Shown: one piece after another, positions 55,872 through 64,000 of the stretch
How positions within the stretch are numbered: the stretch's first letter is position 1
Layout of the letters: the number at the start of each line of letters is the position of its first letter
Source of the DNA: Runella sp. SP2
GTDB lineage: Bacteria; Bacteroidota; Bacteroidia; Cytophagales; Spirosomataceae
Reading direction: 5' to 3'
DNA length: 64,000 nucleotides
Assembly (NCBI RefSeq): GCF_003711225.1
Contig: NZ_CP031030.1
Location: 3,534,001 to 3,598,000, forward strand
Position numbers and translations under genes: made by a program
Notes under the pieces: model-generated
What the model saw: only the letters and a program-made list of their open reading frames with translations
Database searches by the model: none
What the model was told of the DNA's origin: nothing

Positions 55872-58640
55872 TTACAAACGATTCCAGTTGATGAGTACAT
55901 TCCAAACCATTGGCGCATCGTGAAGGTTGATGTAACGATGCAACGGATTAAACGTAAACGCTACCAAACGACCTGCCCCCACGGGAACGTTGAAAATTCC
56001 GCCGTGACCCACGATGGTTTGTTCATTTCTTACCATTCCCGAAAGCACATACGGTTCTTCTTTCTTAGGTTTGGCAGGCGCAGTTTCTTTGGTTGTTGTT
56101 CTGTCAGGTAATCCCATGATGGGGCCGTTGTACTCTTCATCTTCCTTCAATGATTTAGTGCCATATTGAAGCACCATCATGTCACGGTTGTACTTTTTGG
56201 TCTGCAACAACGGTGAAATACCCTTGAAAATCGGGAATACTTCAGGAAACCCGTACACAATCGGGCTATCCGACTTACGTACTTTAACGTTTACAATGGA
56301 ACCTGGATGATAAAGCCCTGGCGTTTCTACTTTATCTAAATCGCGGGTAATTCCTGTTTCCGCAATCATCGCAGAAGTGTTGTCCAAAGTCACCAATACG
56401 CCACCTGCTTCCACAAACATTCTGAGTTGGTTCATGCCATCAAAGCCTGGCCCGCCCGTCATGTCAGGAGTGGAATCAGGAAACCCGTGCGAAGGGAATT
56501 CGGGGGTTTTGGTATAAGGCAATGGCCCAAACTTTTTATCAATTTCGTGAATAAAATCACTGCCCGTACCACGCATTTTAGGAATCACAATCACGTCGTA
56601 TTTACTGCGCAAATCGCCCGCCTTCAAATCATCTTTTTCGATGGAAGTGTAGGGAATCCCGCGTTGGTCAAAGGTAAAACGCACCCATCCTTCGTCTTGG
56701 GTATTGAACCAACTGTGGTAAATGGCCGTTCGTGGGAGGGTCACTTCGTGTTGTTTCACGTTGGCCGTCGCTTTGGTCGCGGTCAGGTCAAGTCCAAACT
56801 GCGTTGTCATGTTTTTAGCTTGTTCGGCCGTGATTCCTTGCAACACCACCGATCCCGCTGCCAAAGTATCTTTTATGCCACTCAGGGTAGTTTTGGCATC
56901 TAACACTACTGCCTTGCTCGATTTATTCTGAGATTTTAGCCAATACAAGGCCGACAGCACCGTGTTTTGGGCTTTGTAATTGAGGACATAGTCTGTACCC
57001 TCTCCTTCCACTTTACCCGTATATTTCACTTCTTGATTCACGAGGGTAAGGTCGCTTGCGGCATACGTGACGTTGTCAAGAGCTTTGACGTCAACTCCAT
57101 TCAGGTACCCGAGCGTCCACGCAATATCATCATACGATGGGTATTTGGTTTCTTTGGGATAGTTTTGCTTAGTCAACAACGACACCGCTAGATTACGGTA
57201 AGGCTGCTCCAACAACACCACATAGTCATCCGAAGTCGATTTATGGACTTCAATTCCTTGCACACGTAACTGATTGACCAAATACGCCGCCATTACTGGG
57301 TCGCTTTGTTTTTTGGGAATGACAAACGCCCTTGGCGATTCGGTTTTTCCTTTTTGGATAGCATTTACTCCTTTTTGGTAAAAATTGGTCAACAACAACC
57401 GTCGGTTATTGGCAGCATAGGTCAAGCCTGCCAGTACGCCTGCTTGCATGTAATTGATGTTGTTTCGGTACGACCAATTCACTTTCTCGGTAGCAGGATT
57501 GGGCCGATACCATTCTTTGCTCGTTACGGGGTCACCTGAATACTTTTGGTTTGCCAAATCGCGCACATACGTCGTGGCACCTGCATTACCAAACGTCTCA
57601 TAAAAGCGTCCGACAGAGTTGTGATTATTGGCAATAAAAAACGCATAACCTGGGTTCCATCCGTCATAAAATGCCCACGTAAACACCCCTGGCAACCCCT
57701 GCGATGCCAAGGCTGTCATTTCGTGATTGGCCATGGTTTGCCATTCACCAATGGTGATGGGGTCGATGGCATCGTTATACGGCCCTGTTCCCGTAGAAAT
57801 ATAAAGCAACGGCACCGACTCGTGCAAATCGAGCATCACCGTAGGGTGCCAATCGTAGTAAATTTTGTACATGGCCTTGGTCAACGCCTGCGACGACTGT
57901 AAACCATCGCGGTTGTTGTCGTGATAGGTATATTTTCCCCAATACGGCACGCGTGGGAAGCCATCATCATAGTTTTTACGGTCTTTGGTGTAGCGGTTGT
58001 ACCAATCCACTTGTTTGTCCCAGCCATCGGGTTCCGATACGGGGTTAATCAACACAATGATATTATCCCGAACGGCTTTAATATCAGGCGTTTGGGCGGT
58101 GATTAAGCGATAGGCCAACTCCATCACCATTTCGGGCGAACCCATCTCAGGCGAGTGAAGCCCGCAGTTGATGTAATATACCAATTTAGTATCACCCAAC
58201 ACTTTTTCCAGTTCCGAAGCGGGTAATTTGCGCGGGTCGGCCAGCAGCGAAAGCTGTTTTTGGTAGTGGGCCACGCGTTTCATGGCGTCTTCGTTTCCGA
58301 TAGCCACCAAATGAATCGGGCGACCTTCTTCGCTTGTCCCTACCTGTTGCATGGTCAGGTAAGGCGAACTTTGCGACAATTTTTGAAAATAGCCATAAAT
58401 GGCCGTGGTGTTGTGCAAAATCCCAGGGGCACCCACAATCTCGCCAAAGTGTTTACGCGGCGAGGGCACTTTGGGGTCGTCGGGTAGGTTGAGCACCGAC
58501 GAGGGCAAAAAGCGCGGGTCGGTAGTGTATTCTTTGATTTTTTGGTTGTACGCTTCGTCGATTTTCTGGGCGTACGTCGTTGCCGCACAAAGAGCAATGG
58601 TAGAAACGGCAAGCGGTCTAAGCAGACGTTTGAAGTACAT
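55872..58640 (-). CDS. Secreted M14-family metallopeptidase-like protein, copy B
   Basis: The protein has 922 residues and is a close paralogue of copy A over its whole length. The zinc motif is HSPE at 162-165 (CGLHSPEMGSPEM), the catalytic-glutamate region GRFYETFGNAG. The signal peptide ends near TTYAQ. Being first, it probably drives the two-gene operon; its promoter shares the 250-base divergent gap with the S41 gene. Copy B lacks the GGMHASET context of copy A, so substrate preference may differ. Confidence 0.9.
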   Translation of the reverse strand: MYFKRLLRPLAVSTIALCAATTYAQKIDEAYNQKIKEYTTDPRFLPSSVLNLPDDPKVPSPRKHFGEIVGAPGILHNTTAIYGYFQKLSQSSPYLTMQQVGTSEEGRPIHLVAIGNEDAMKRVAHYQKQLSLLADPRKLPASELEKVLGDTKLVYYINCGLHSPEMGSPEMVMELAYRLITAQTPDIKAVRDNIIVLINPVSEPDGWDKQVDWYNRYTKDRKNYDDGFPRVPYWGKYTYHDNNRDGLQSSQALTKAMYKIYYDWHPTVMLDLHESVPLLYISTGTGPYNDAIDPITIGEWQTMANHEMTALASQGLPGVFTWAFYDGWNPGYAFFIANNHNSVGRFYETFGNAGATTYVRDLANQKYSGDPVTSKEWYRPNPATEKVNWSYRNNINYMQAGVLAGLTYAANNRRLLLTNFYQKGVNAIQKGKTESPRAFVIPKKQSDPVMAAYLVNQLRVQGIEVHKSTSDDYVVLLEQPYRNLAVSLLTKQNYPKETKYPSYDDIAWTLGYLNGVDVKALDNVTYAASDLTLVNQEVKYTGKVEGEGTDYVLNYKAQNTVLSALYWLKSQNKSSKAVVLDAKTTLSGIKDTLAAGSVVLQGITAEQAKNMTTQFGLDLTATKATANVKQHEVTLPRTAIYHSWFNTQDEGWVRFTFDQRGIPYTSIEKDDLKAGDLRSKYDVIVIPKMRGTGSDFIHEIDKKFGPLPYTKTPEFPSHGFPDSTPDMTGGPGFDGMNQLRMFVEAGGVLVTLDNTSAMIAETGITRDLDKVETPGLYHPGSIVNVKVRKSDSPIVYGFPEVFPIFKGISPLLQTKKYNRDMMVLQYGTKSLKEDEEYNGPIMGLPDRTTTKETAPAKPKKEEPYVLSGMVRNEQTIVGHGGIFNVPVGAGRLVAFTFNPLHRYINLHDAPMVWNVLINWNRL

Positions 58641-58845
58641 GAGTTAGTTTGGTTAGGACAGATGAAGTAATGCAGGCATTAACAGCCTTTAAAGATGGCA
58701 CGATAAATTGCCTATTTCAAGCGTAGAGAAGATTTAATTTTACATACCAGAGGTTTATTCTTCCTGATTCTAAAAAATCACTTTTATAATCCAAAAGCAA
58801 CGGATAGGTTTCAAACAAATCCCTGTTCTATTCACTTTGATTCAC

Positions 58846-58853
58846 TATTTTTG
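58846..58853 (+). promoter_or_regulatory. Candidate -7 element (TATTTTTG) of the S41 peptidase gene
   Basis: TATTTTTG lies 39 bases before the ATG at 58893. No exact TTTG is at the -33 position. The remaining gap 58641-58845 shows no gene. Confidence 0.4.
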
Positions 58854-58892
58854 GCTTTCTAATCTTTTTTACTCATCAACCCTCGTATAGCC

Positions 58893-61800
58893 ATGTTTAA
58901 ACCCCTGTTGTGGGCCAGCCTTTTTGCGACCAGTGCAGCCATTGCCCAGTCGAATGTGCACTTTGCTACCCATCCTACCCTAAGTCCCGACGCCAAAACG
59001 GCCATTTTTTCCTACGAATCTGACTTGTGGAAAACCGACCTCAATTCTGGCATCACTTCGCGCCTGACCGCCATGCAGGGCAACGAATCGAACCCACGGA
59101 TTTCTCCCGATGGAAAATGGTTGGCATTTACGGGTACTGAAAATGCCAACGCTGACGTCTATCTGATGCCCTTGGAAGGAGGAACCATTCGCCAATTGAC
59201 CTACCACAGCACTTACGATTTCGTGGAAGCCTGGTCCTGGGACTCCAAAACCATTTATTTTGAATCAGGTGTACAAAACGGAGGTACTACCTACACGGTT
59301 TCGATTTTGGGAGGAACGCCCAAACGCGTTTTTAAACACTATTTCAACCGTACGCACAACGTTGCCGAAAGTCCAACGGGTGAGTTATTTTTTAATGACA
59401 CCTGGGAAAGCGATAACCAAGCCATGCGCAAACGCTACAAAGGCGACTTTAACCCTGATATTCAGTCGTATAACCTAAAAACCAACACCTATAAACGCTA
59501 CACCGACTACCGTGGTAAGGACATGTGGGCGACGGTTGACAAAAACGGTACGATTTATTTTGTATCAGACGAAGCCAACGGAGAATACAATTTATACACC
59601 TTCGTCAACGGTCAAAAAACGGCGTTGACATCCTTCAAAGAATCCATCAAACGCCCTCAGGTAAGCGCCGACGGCAGTAAGGTTATTTTTGAAAAAGACT
59701 ACCAACCTTGGGTGTATGACGTCGCAAGCAAAGCCGCTACTCCGCTCAAAATCAATCTTGTTCGGAATTTTACGTTGACCAAATGGCAAGATTTTAAAGT
59801 AAGTGGATCTATTTCAGCCTTCGACGTCGCGCCTGACAACAAAAAGTTGGCGTTCGTTTCTCGGGGAGAATTATTTGTGTCGGACATTGAAGGCAAATAC
59901 ATTAAACAACTCAAAACCACTCCTAACGAGCGCGTTCAGGAAGTAAAGTGGTTGACCGATACTTTGACGCTATTGGTGGGGCAAACCGTGGGTGGCTACC
60001 AAAACTGGTTTACCCTCAAAGCAGACGGCAAAGGAACGCTCAAACAACTTACAACGGATACGCAAAACAACCGTCAGATTATTTTCAACAAAGACCGCAA
60101 CTCGGGCGTGTATTTGAGCGGACGCAACGAGGTTCGCCTGCTTGACCTCAAAACCCTTGAAAGTAAGACGATTGTGAAAGATGAGCTTTGGGGGTTTTAT
60201 AACGACAATGCTTACTTCTCACCCAATGGCGAATACGTGATGTTTACGGCTTACCGCGATTTTGAAAAAGACATTTTTCTTCATCACCTCACCAAAAACG
60301 AGACCATTAATCTCACCAACACGGGTATTTCGGAATCGGCACCTGTGTGGTCGCCCGATAGCAAGTACATTTATTTTGAGTCCGACCGTATTAACCCAGG
60401 TTATCCGTTTGGCCCGCGTAATGTGAAAGTTTACCGCTTGGCACTCACCAAAATCGAAGACCCGTTCCGCAGCGACAAATGGGAAGATTTGTTTAAAGTA
60501 ACCAAAAAAGATTCGACCGCTACGGCGGCCAAAACGCCCGAAAAATCGAGCAAGAAAAAGAAAGCAGCAACCCCTGCCGAGCCTAAAAAAGAAACCAAGA
60601 AAGAAATCAAACCGATTGAGATTGACCTAGCCGACATTTGGGAGCGCATGGAGCAAGTAGGGCCGTCGTTTGGTCAACAAGGCTCTCCCACTGTTTTTCA
60701 AAAAGACGACAAAACCTACGTCATCTACGTTTCTGACCACAGTGAGGGAGAAAATAAGCTTTGGAAAACAACTTACGAACCATTCAAAGCCCCCAAAACC
60801 GAGAAAGTGGAAGACGGCGTTCAGGGGTACGATTGGGTACAAGTAGGCGATAAATCGTATTTGCTCATCAACGGTAAACTCAAAAAATTTACGCCAGAAT
60901 CGGGCAAAGCTGAGGATATTTCGATTGACTTTACCTTCCGTCGCAATTTGGAGGAGGAGTTTCGGCAAATGTATTACGAAGCATGGGCGAGTGTAGAGGA
61001 GAATTTTTATAATGAAACCTTCCACGGTGCCGACTGGAAAGCCCTGCGCGACCGTTACGCCAAGTACTTGCCTTATCTCAACCAACGCGATGATTTTCGG
61101 ACGCTGTTCAACGATATGCTAGGCGAGCTAAACGCCTCTCATTTAGGCTTTTACAGCAACGGCAAAGAGGAAGAGGTTTTCTACAAATCTCGCACAATGG
61201 AAACGGGCATTCTTTTTGACAATCAGCGTCCGTTTGTCGTTGACCGCATTCTTAAACGTAGTGCCGCCGACAAACACGGTAAGAAAATTGGCAAAGGCGA
61301 CATCCTCACGCACGTCAACGGTGAAGCGATAGACTCGCTCCAAAACCGCGACGTGTATTTTACCAAACCTTCGTCTGATACCGAAATTACGCTGACGTTC
61401 CGTCGCAGTAACGTCGATTCTAGCTATACGGTAAGAGTGCATCCAAGAGGCTCTTTATCAGGAAATTTCTACGATGAATGGATGGATTGGAACCAAAATT
61501 ACGTGGACGAAAAAAGTAAAAAACGGATTGCCTATGTGCACATGAAAGACATGGGCATGGGCGAATACGAGCGTTTTGTCCACGATATGACCCGCGATTG
61601 GTACAAAAAAGATGCTTTAATCCTGGATTTGCGCTACAACACAGGCGGAAACGTTCACGACTTGGTGCTTAATTTCTTGTCGCAAAAGCCTTATTTGCAG
61701 TGGAAATACCGCGAAGGAAAACCCACGCCTCAACCCAATTTTGGGGTAGCGGCCAAGCCAATTGTGTTGCTTATCAACGAGCAATCGCTTTCGGATGCCG

Positions 61801-62075
61801 AAATGACCGCTACTGGTTTCAAAGCCCTCAAGTTGGGTAAAATCATTGGTACCGAAACCTATCGTTGGATTATTTTTACGTCGGGCAAAGGGCTCGTCGA
61901 TGGCTCGTTTTATCGTTTGCCTTCGTGGGGATGTTATACGCTTGATGGCAAAAACATCGAGCAAGAAGGTGTCACGCCTGACATTTACATCAAGCAAACG
62001 TTCACCGACCGCCTCACCGACAAAGACCCCCAACTCGACCGCGCCATCGAAGAGATTTTAAAAGACCTCAAGTAG
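58893..62075 (+). CDS. Tricorn-like S41 peptidase
   Basis: The protein has 1060 residues with a short signal peptide (LFATSAAIAQ). TolB/tricorn-type beta-propeller repeats fill about 22-530 (NESNPRISPDGKWLAFTG). A Lys-rich linker (about 545-570, SSKKKKAATPAEPKKE) follows, then a tricorn-C1-like region, a PDZ domain (about 770-845, GKKIGKGDILTHVNGEAIDS) and an S41 catalytic domain with KRIAYVHMKDMG, LDLRYNTGGN and the serine candidate in NEQSLSDAEMTATG. It probably degrades peptides in the periplasm, fitting next to two M14 peptidases. Confidence 0.92.
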   Translation: MFKPLLWASLFATSAAIAQSNVHFATHPTLSPDAKTAIFSYESDLWKTDLNSGITSRLTAMQGNESNPRISPDGKWLAFTGTENANADVYLMPLEGGTIRQLTYHSTYDFVEAWSWDSKTIYFESGVQNGGTTYTVSILGGTPKRVFKHYFNRTHNVAESPTGELFFNDTWESDNQAMRKRYKGDFNPDIQSYNLKTNTYKRYTDYRGKDMWATVDKNGTIYFVSDEANGEYNLYTFVNGQKTALTSFKESIKRPQVSADGSKVIFEKDYQPWVYDVASKAATPLKINLVRNFTLTKWQDFKVSGSISAFDVAPDNKKLAFVSRGELFVSDIEGKYIKQLKTTPNERVQEVKWLTDTLTLLVGQTVGGYQNWFTLKADGKGTLKQLTTDTQNNRQIIFNKDRNSGVYLSGRNEVRLLDLKTLESKTIVKDELWGFYNDNAYFSPNGEYVMFTAYRDFEKDIFLHHLTKNETINLTNTGISESAPVWSPDSKYIYFESDRINPGYPFGPRNVKVYRLALTKIEDPFRSDKWEDLFKVTKKDSTATAAKTPEKSSKKKKAATPAEPKKETKKEIKPIEIDLADIWERMEQVGPSFGQQGSPTVFQKDDKTYVIYVSDHSEGENKLWKTTYEPFKAPKTEKVEDGVQGYDWVQVGDKSYLLINGKLKKFTPESGKAEDISIDFTFRRNLEEEFRQMYYEAWASVEENFYNETFHGADWKALRDRYAKYLPYLNQRDDFRTLFNDMLGELNASHLGFYSNGKEEEVFYKSRTMETGILFDNQRPFVVDRILKRSAADKHGKKIGKGDILTHVNGEAIDSLQNRDVYFTKPSSDTEITLTFRRSNVDSSYTVRVHPRGSLSGNFYDEWMDWNQNYVDEKSKKRIAYVHMKDMGMGEYERFVHDMTRDWYKKDALILDLRYNTGGNVHDLVLNFLSQKPYLQWKYREGKPTPQPNFGVAAKPIVLLINEQSLSDAEMTATGFKALKLGKIIGTETYRWIIFTSGKGLVDGSFYRLPSWGCYTLDGKNIEQEGVTPDIYIKQTFTDRLTDKDPQLDRAIEEILKDLK

Positions 62076-62125
62076 AATTTCTGTTATCTTTACGCCCCAA
62101 ATTTGGAAACTTTAAACTGTAAAAT

Positions 62126-62635
62126 ATGCCAAGCTGGTACTTAGGAAAAATCAAATACCAACAAGAACAAGAAAACGGCGCGCTCAAGACGATTTCGGAA
62201 GCCTACCTTGTGGACGCGGTTTCATATACTGATGCCGAAGCACGAATTTACCGCATTGTAGCCGACAACACGCCTGACTTTCAGATAAGTAGCCTTACCA
62301 AAATGAAACTTTCGGATGTATTTCATTTTGAGGATGAAGGCGGGGAAAAATGGTTTAAGTGCAAAACATTTTACGTCTCTATCGACGATAGCAGCGGCTC
62401 GGTGAAGGAGAAAAAAATCATCAGCTACATGCTTGTCAATGCCGATAACCCCAAGCAAGCCATCGAACGTATTGAAAAGAGTTTGGCGACGATGTTGATT
62501 CCTTATGAAATCACGGACGTGAACCTAACGCCTATTTTGGAAGTGTATCCTTATTCACCCGAAGACGAAGCGCAACAAGTTCCTGCGGGTTTTCGCCCGC
62601 TCGCCGAAGTGATGGCAGAACGCGGAGCTGAGTAA
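62126..62635 (+). CDS. DUF4494 protein
   Basis: The protein has 169 residues and matches DUF4494 throughout (MPSWYLGKIKY, LVDAVSYTDAEARIY, KWFKCKTFYVSIDD). It is a cytoplasmic protein of unknown function restricted to Bacteroidota. It follows the S41 gene by 50 bases on the same strand. Confidence 0.9.
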   Translation: MPSWYLGKIKYQQEQENGALKTISEAYLVDAVSYTDAEARIYRIVADNTPDFQISSLTKMKLSDVFHFEDEGGEKWFKCKTFYVSIDDSSGSVKEKKIISYMLVNADNPKQAIERIEKSLATMLIPYEITDVNLTPILEVYPYSPEDEAQQVPAGFRPLAEVMAERGAE

Positions 62636-62638
62636 AAT

Positions 62639-62735
62639 AACGCGACCTTTTCAAGAAATGTGCCTTTAGGCACTACCTAGATGTTAAGCCTCTATGAGGT
62701 ACAAAACCAAGTACTTATCTTGAAAAGTTCGCGTT
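62639..62735. repeat. 97-bp structured element with 18-bp inverted ends
   Basis: The ends AACGCGACCTTTTCAAGA and TCTTGAAAAGTTCGCGTT are inverse copies with one mismatch. Inside lie the small palindromes GTGCCTTTAGGCAC (62660-62673) and GCCTCTATGAGGT. It looks like a REP-type or MITE-like unit; no coding capacity. Confidence 0.65.
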
Positions 62736-62746
62736 AAAATAAAAGT

Positions 62747-62782
62747 AACGAGGCTGCTCAAAAAGAGCAGCCTCGTTTTTTA
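62747..62782 (+). terminator. Terminator of the DUF4494 gene
   Basis: A perfect 13-bp stem AACGAGGCTGCTC / GAGCAGCCTCGTT with a 4- to 5-base A loop is followed by T6. It also lies at the 3' end of the convergent YwqK-like gene, whose stop (62780-62782) falls in the T tail. Confidence 0.85.
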
Positions 62783-63670
62783 TTGTCTTCTTCGCAACGT
62801 CTGTACGCCCCCTCCATTCTCGGAAGGTTGTAGCTGCTTACGATAATTCATTTCTTGAGTTTGTTCTTTTATGTCTTTTGTTTGCGCAGAATTCGATCCC
62901 TTCTTATGGTTGGCGCCCGCAAAATCAAGGGTTAAATTAGAAAGATACACCATGCCTCGTTTAAATACCAAATTAACGACTACAATATCATCTTGGGGTA
63001 CTTTATCATAATGAGCGGGTAGCCATTTAGGCATATCTTTGATAATCTCCGCCATTCGAGGCAGCGTTATTTTCTCGCTTTTACTAAACTGACGCAAAAC
63101 CACTACACTATCAGCCTGCACGTGCAGCTCAAAAGTAAACAATGACGTCTCCGAGCCAATGTGTAAATCTTTCAGTTTTGAGCGTAAATACGCTTGAAAT
63201 GCATAATCCCCACCAGGAAAAGCAGCAGCTTCCGAAAACGGGTAGTAATCTATTTCCCCTCCCTCCTCATTATAACAATGTTTTTCCTTCAATAAGCCTG
63301 CCCAATACGTCTCTCGGCGTTTTAGCTCACCGTTTTCGTGGTAAACGCGCATTTCACCCCAAAGGTCATTGTTGCGATAGTCGGCAATCCAGTACAATTG
63401 TCCCGTCGGATAAAATCCCTTCGAAAACCCCTGGCGAATCCCTGCTTGGTAATCTTTGAAGTTGGTTTCGGACAATAAGGTTCCTTGCTTGTTATACGTT
63501 TTAAGGGTAGCAAACCGCTTTTTGCGGTCGTGAAATGTCAGTTCTTCGTCGTGGTCAACAAATTCCCGACGAATAACGGCACGTTGCAACGAATCAGGGA
63601 AAGAGGCTTGAATTGTTTGAAGCGTTATTCCCCACAAAATCACCAACAATAGACTAACTTTCTTGCCCAT
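62780..63670 (-). CDS. YwqK/MORN-like secreted protein
   Basis: The start at 63670 gives a signal peptide (GKKVSLLLVILWGITLQTIQA); the frame is open to 63694. The protein has 296 residues with MORN-like repeats (YPTGQLYWIADYRNNDLWGEMRVYHENGELKRRE), as in YwqK-family proteins, then a TonB-C-like domain (FPGGDYAFQAYLRSKL ... MPKWLPAHYDKVPQ ... VNLVF). Function is unknown; despite the name used for YwqK, no toxin partner is seen. A close relative starts upstream of it. Confidence 0.8.
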   Translation of the reverse strand: MGKKVSLLLVILWGITLQTIQASFPDSLQRAVIRREFVDHDEELTFHDRKKRFATLKTYNKQGTLLSETNFKDYQAGIRQGFSKGFYPTGQLYWIADYRNNDLWGEMRVYHENGELKRRETYWAGLLKEKHCYNEEGGEIDYYPFSEAAAFPGGDYAFQAYLRSKLKDLHIGSETSLFTFELHVQADSVVVLRQFSKSEKITLPRMAEIIKDMPKWLPAHYDKVPQDDIVVVNLVFKRGMVYLSNLTLDFAGANHKKGSNSAQTKDIKEQTQEMNYRKQLQPSENGGGVQTLRRRQ

Positions 63671-63719
63671 AACTTGTAGATTTTCAAGATACAATCAATA
63701 ATAAACACTTTGATTCACA

Positions 63720-64000
63720 TTAATGTAATGCCGCTAGATGCACCCTACCATTTTGAAAAAGAAGCGAGATGGGGACAATCTCCCCCTGCGGATTTTTATC
63801 GTAGCGGGCAGGTTTCCATTTGGGCATATCTGTGAGAATATCCGTCAACTTGTTTATCGTCATTATATGACTGTTGGTAAACTTGTGTAACACCGCTTTC
63901 CCATCTTCTTCTATGTAAATCTCGAAATTATAGATTTGCGAAGTATTACCCGCAACAAACTCGTTTAGTTTGGTTTGCAAATACGCTTGCAACGCCCGAT
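63720..64000 (-). CDS. Paralogous TonB-C-like protein, 5' end outside window
   Basis: The frame is open to the window edge; the last visible residues upstream are R-A-L-Q-A-Y-L, matching F-Q-A-Y-L-R of the neighbour. It shares MPKWKPARYDKNPQG and the following beta-strand segment with the 62780 gene, so this is the C-terminal part of a paralogue lying 50 bases upstream of it. Confidence 0.8.
   Translation of the reverse strand, partial: RALQAYLQTKLNEFVAGNTSQIYNFEIYIEEDGKAVLHKFTNSHIMTINKLTDILTDMPKWKPARYDKNPQGEIVPISLLFQNGRVHLAALH

Overview
The window looks like a chromosomal segment of a Bacteroidota bacterium, probably order Cytophagales (a Runella/Spirosoma-type genome is my guess, not shown). 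Supporting signs are type IX secretion (T9SS) C-terminal sorting domains on giant secreted proteins, Bacteroidota-type promoters (TAnnTTTG, best seen before katG), TPR-plus-HTH regulators, DUF5686 and DUF4494 proteins, Rpn-type nucleases, and the near absence of Shine-Dalgarno sequences. No rRNA, tRNA, CRISPR array or complete insertion sequence was found.

Region 1 (1-26.1 kb) is a leftward array of giant modular surface or secreted proteins. It holds the N-terminal part of one gene cut by the window edge (1-1359), a frameshifted C-terminal remnant of another (1655-2205), a membrane TPR/LuxR-like regulator (2223-3914), and three intact giants of about 2566, 2028 and 2552 residues. The three giants differ at the N-terminus: a BNR-like propeller plus Calx-beta, small PPxTGW modules, and a beta/gamma-crystallin-like plus alpha/beta-hydrolase-like region. 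All carry long runs of 86-89-residue Ig-like repeats and end in one shared C-terminal region with a T9SS type A tail. The first two share a 2.2-kb nearly identical 3' block. The third carries a 381-bp version of the end of that block that is visibly a mosaic of the other two, which indicates recent gene conversion.

Region 2 (26.5-37.9 kb) holds a TPR sensor histidine kinase, a two-gene unit (cysteine-dioxygenase-like cupin and a haem-binding lipoprotein), an M14 metallopeptidase, and a divergent oxyR-katG peroxide-defence pair with a clear promoter. Region 3 (38-44.1 kb) has an AIM24-like protein, a class C beta-lactamase-like lipoprotein with an AraC regulator, an NTF2-like protein, and then a scrapyard: a DUF4143 ATPase scrap, dispersed palindromes, a 5'-truncated Rpn nuclease, an attC-like 59-bp palindrome, an AT-rich orphan gene, and an antitoxin-like gene with a toxin cut after about 20 codons. 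The order and boundaries of these last pieces fit insertion of an integron-type gene cassette without any integrase nearby; this is my main candidate for something undescribed.

Region 4 (44.3-53 kb) has a DUF5686 outer-membrane protein, a PadR regulator overlapping a FtsX/MacB-type permease, a full-length Rpn nuclease, a lipoprotein, and a DUF4143 ATPase preceded by three regularly spaced palindromic repeats. Region 5 (53-64 kb) is a peptidase cluster: two tandem M14-type peptidases, a divergent tricorn-like S41 peptidase, DUF4494, and two YwqK/MORN-type proteins, the last cut by the window end.
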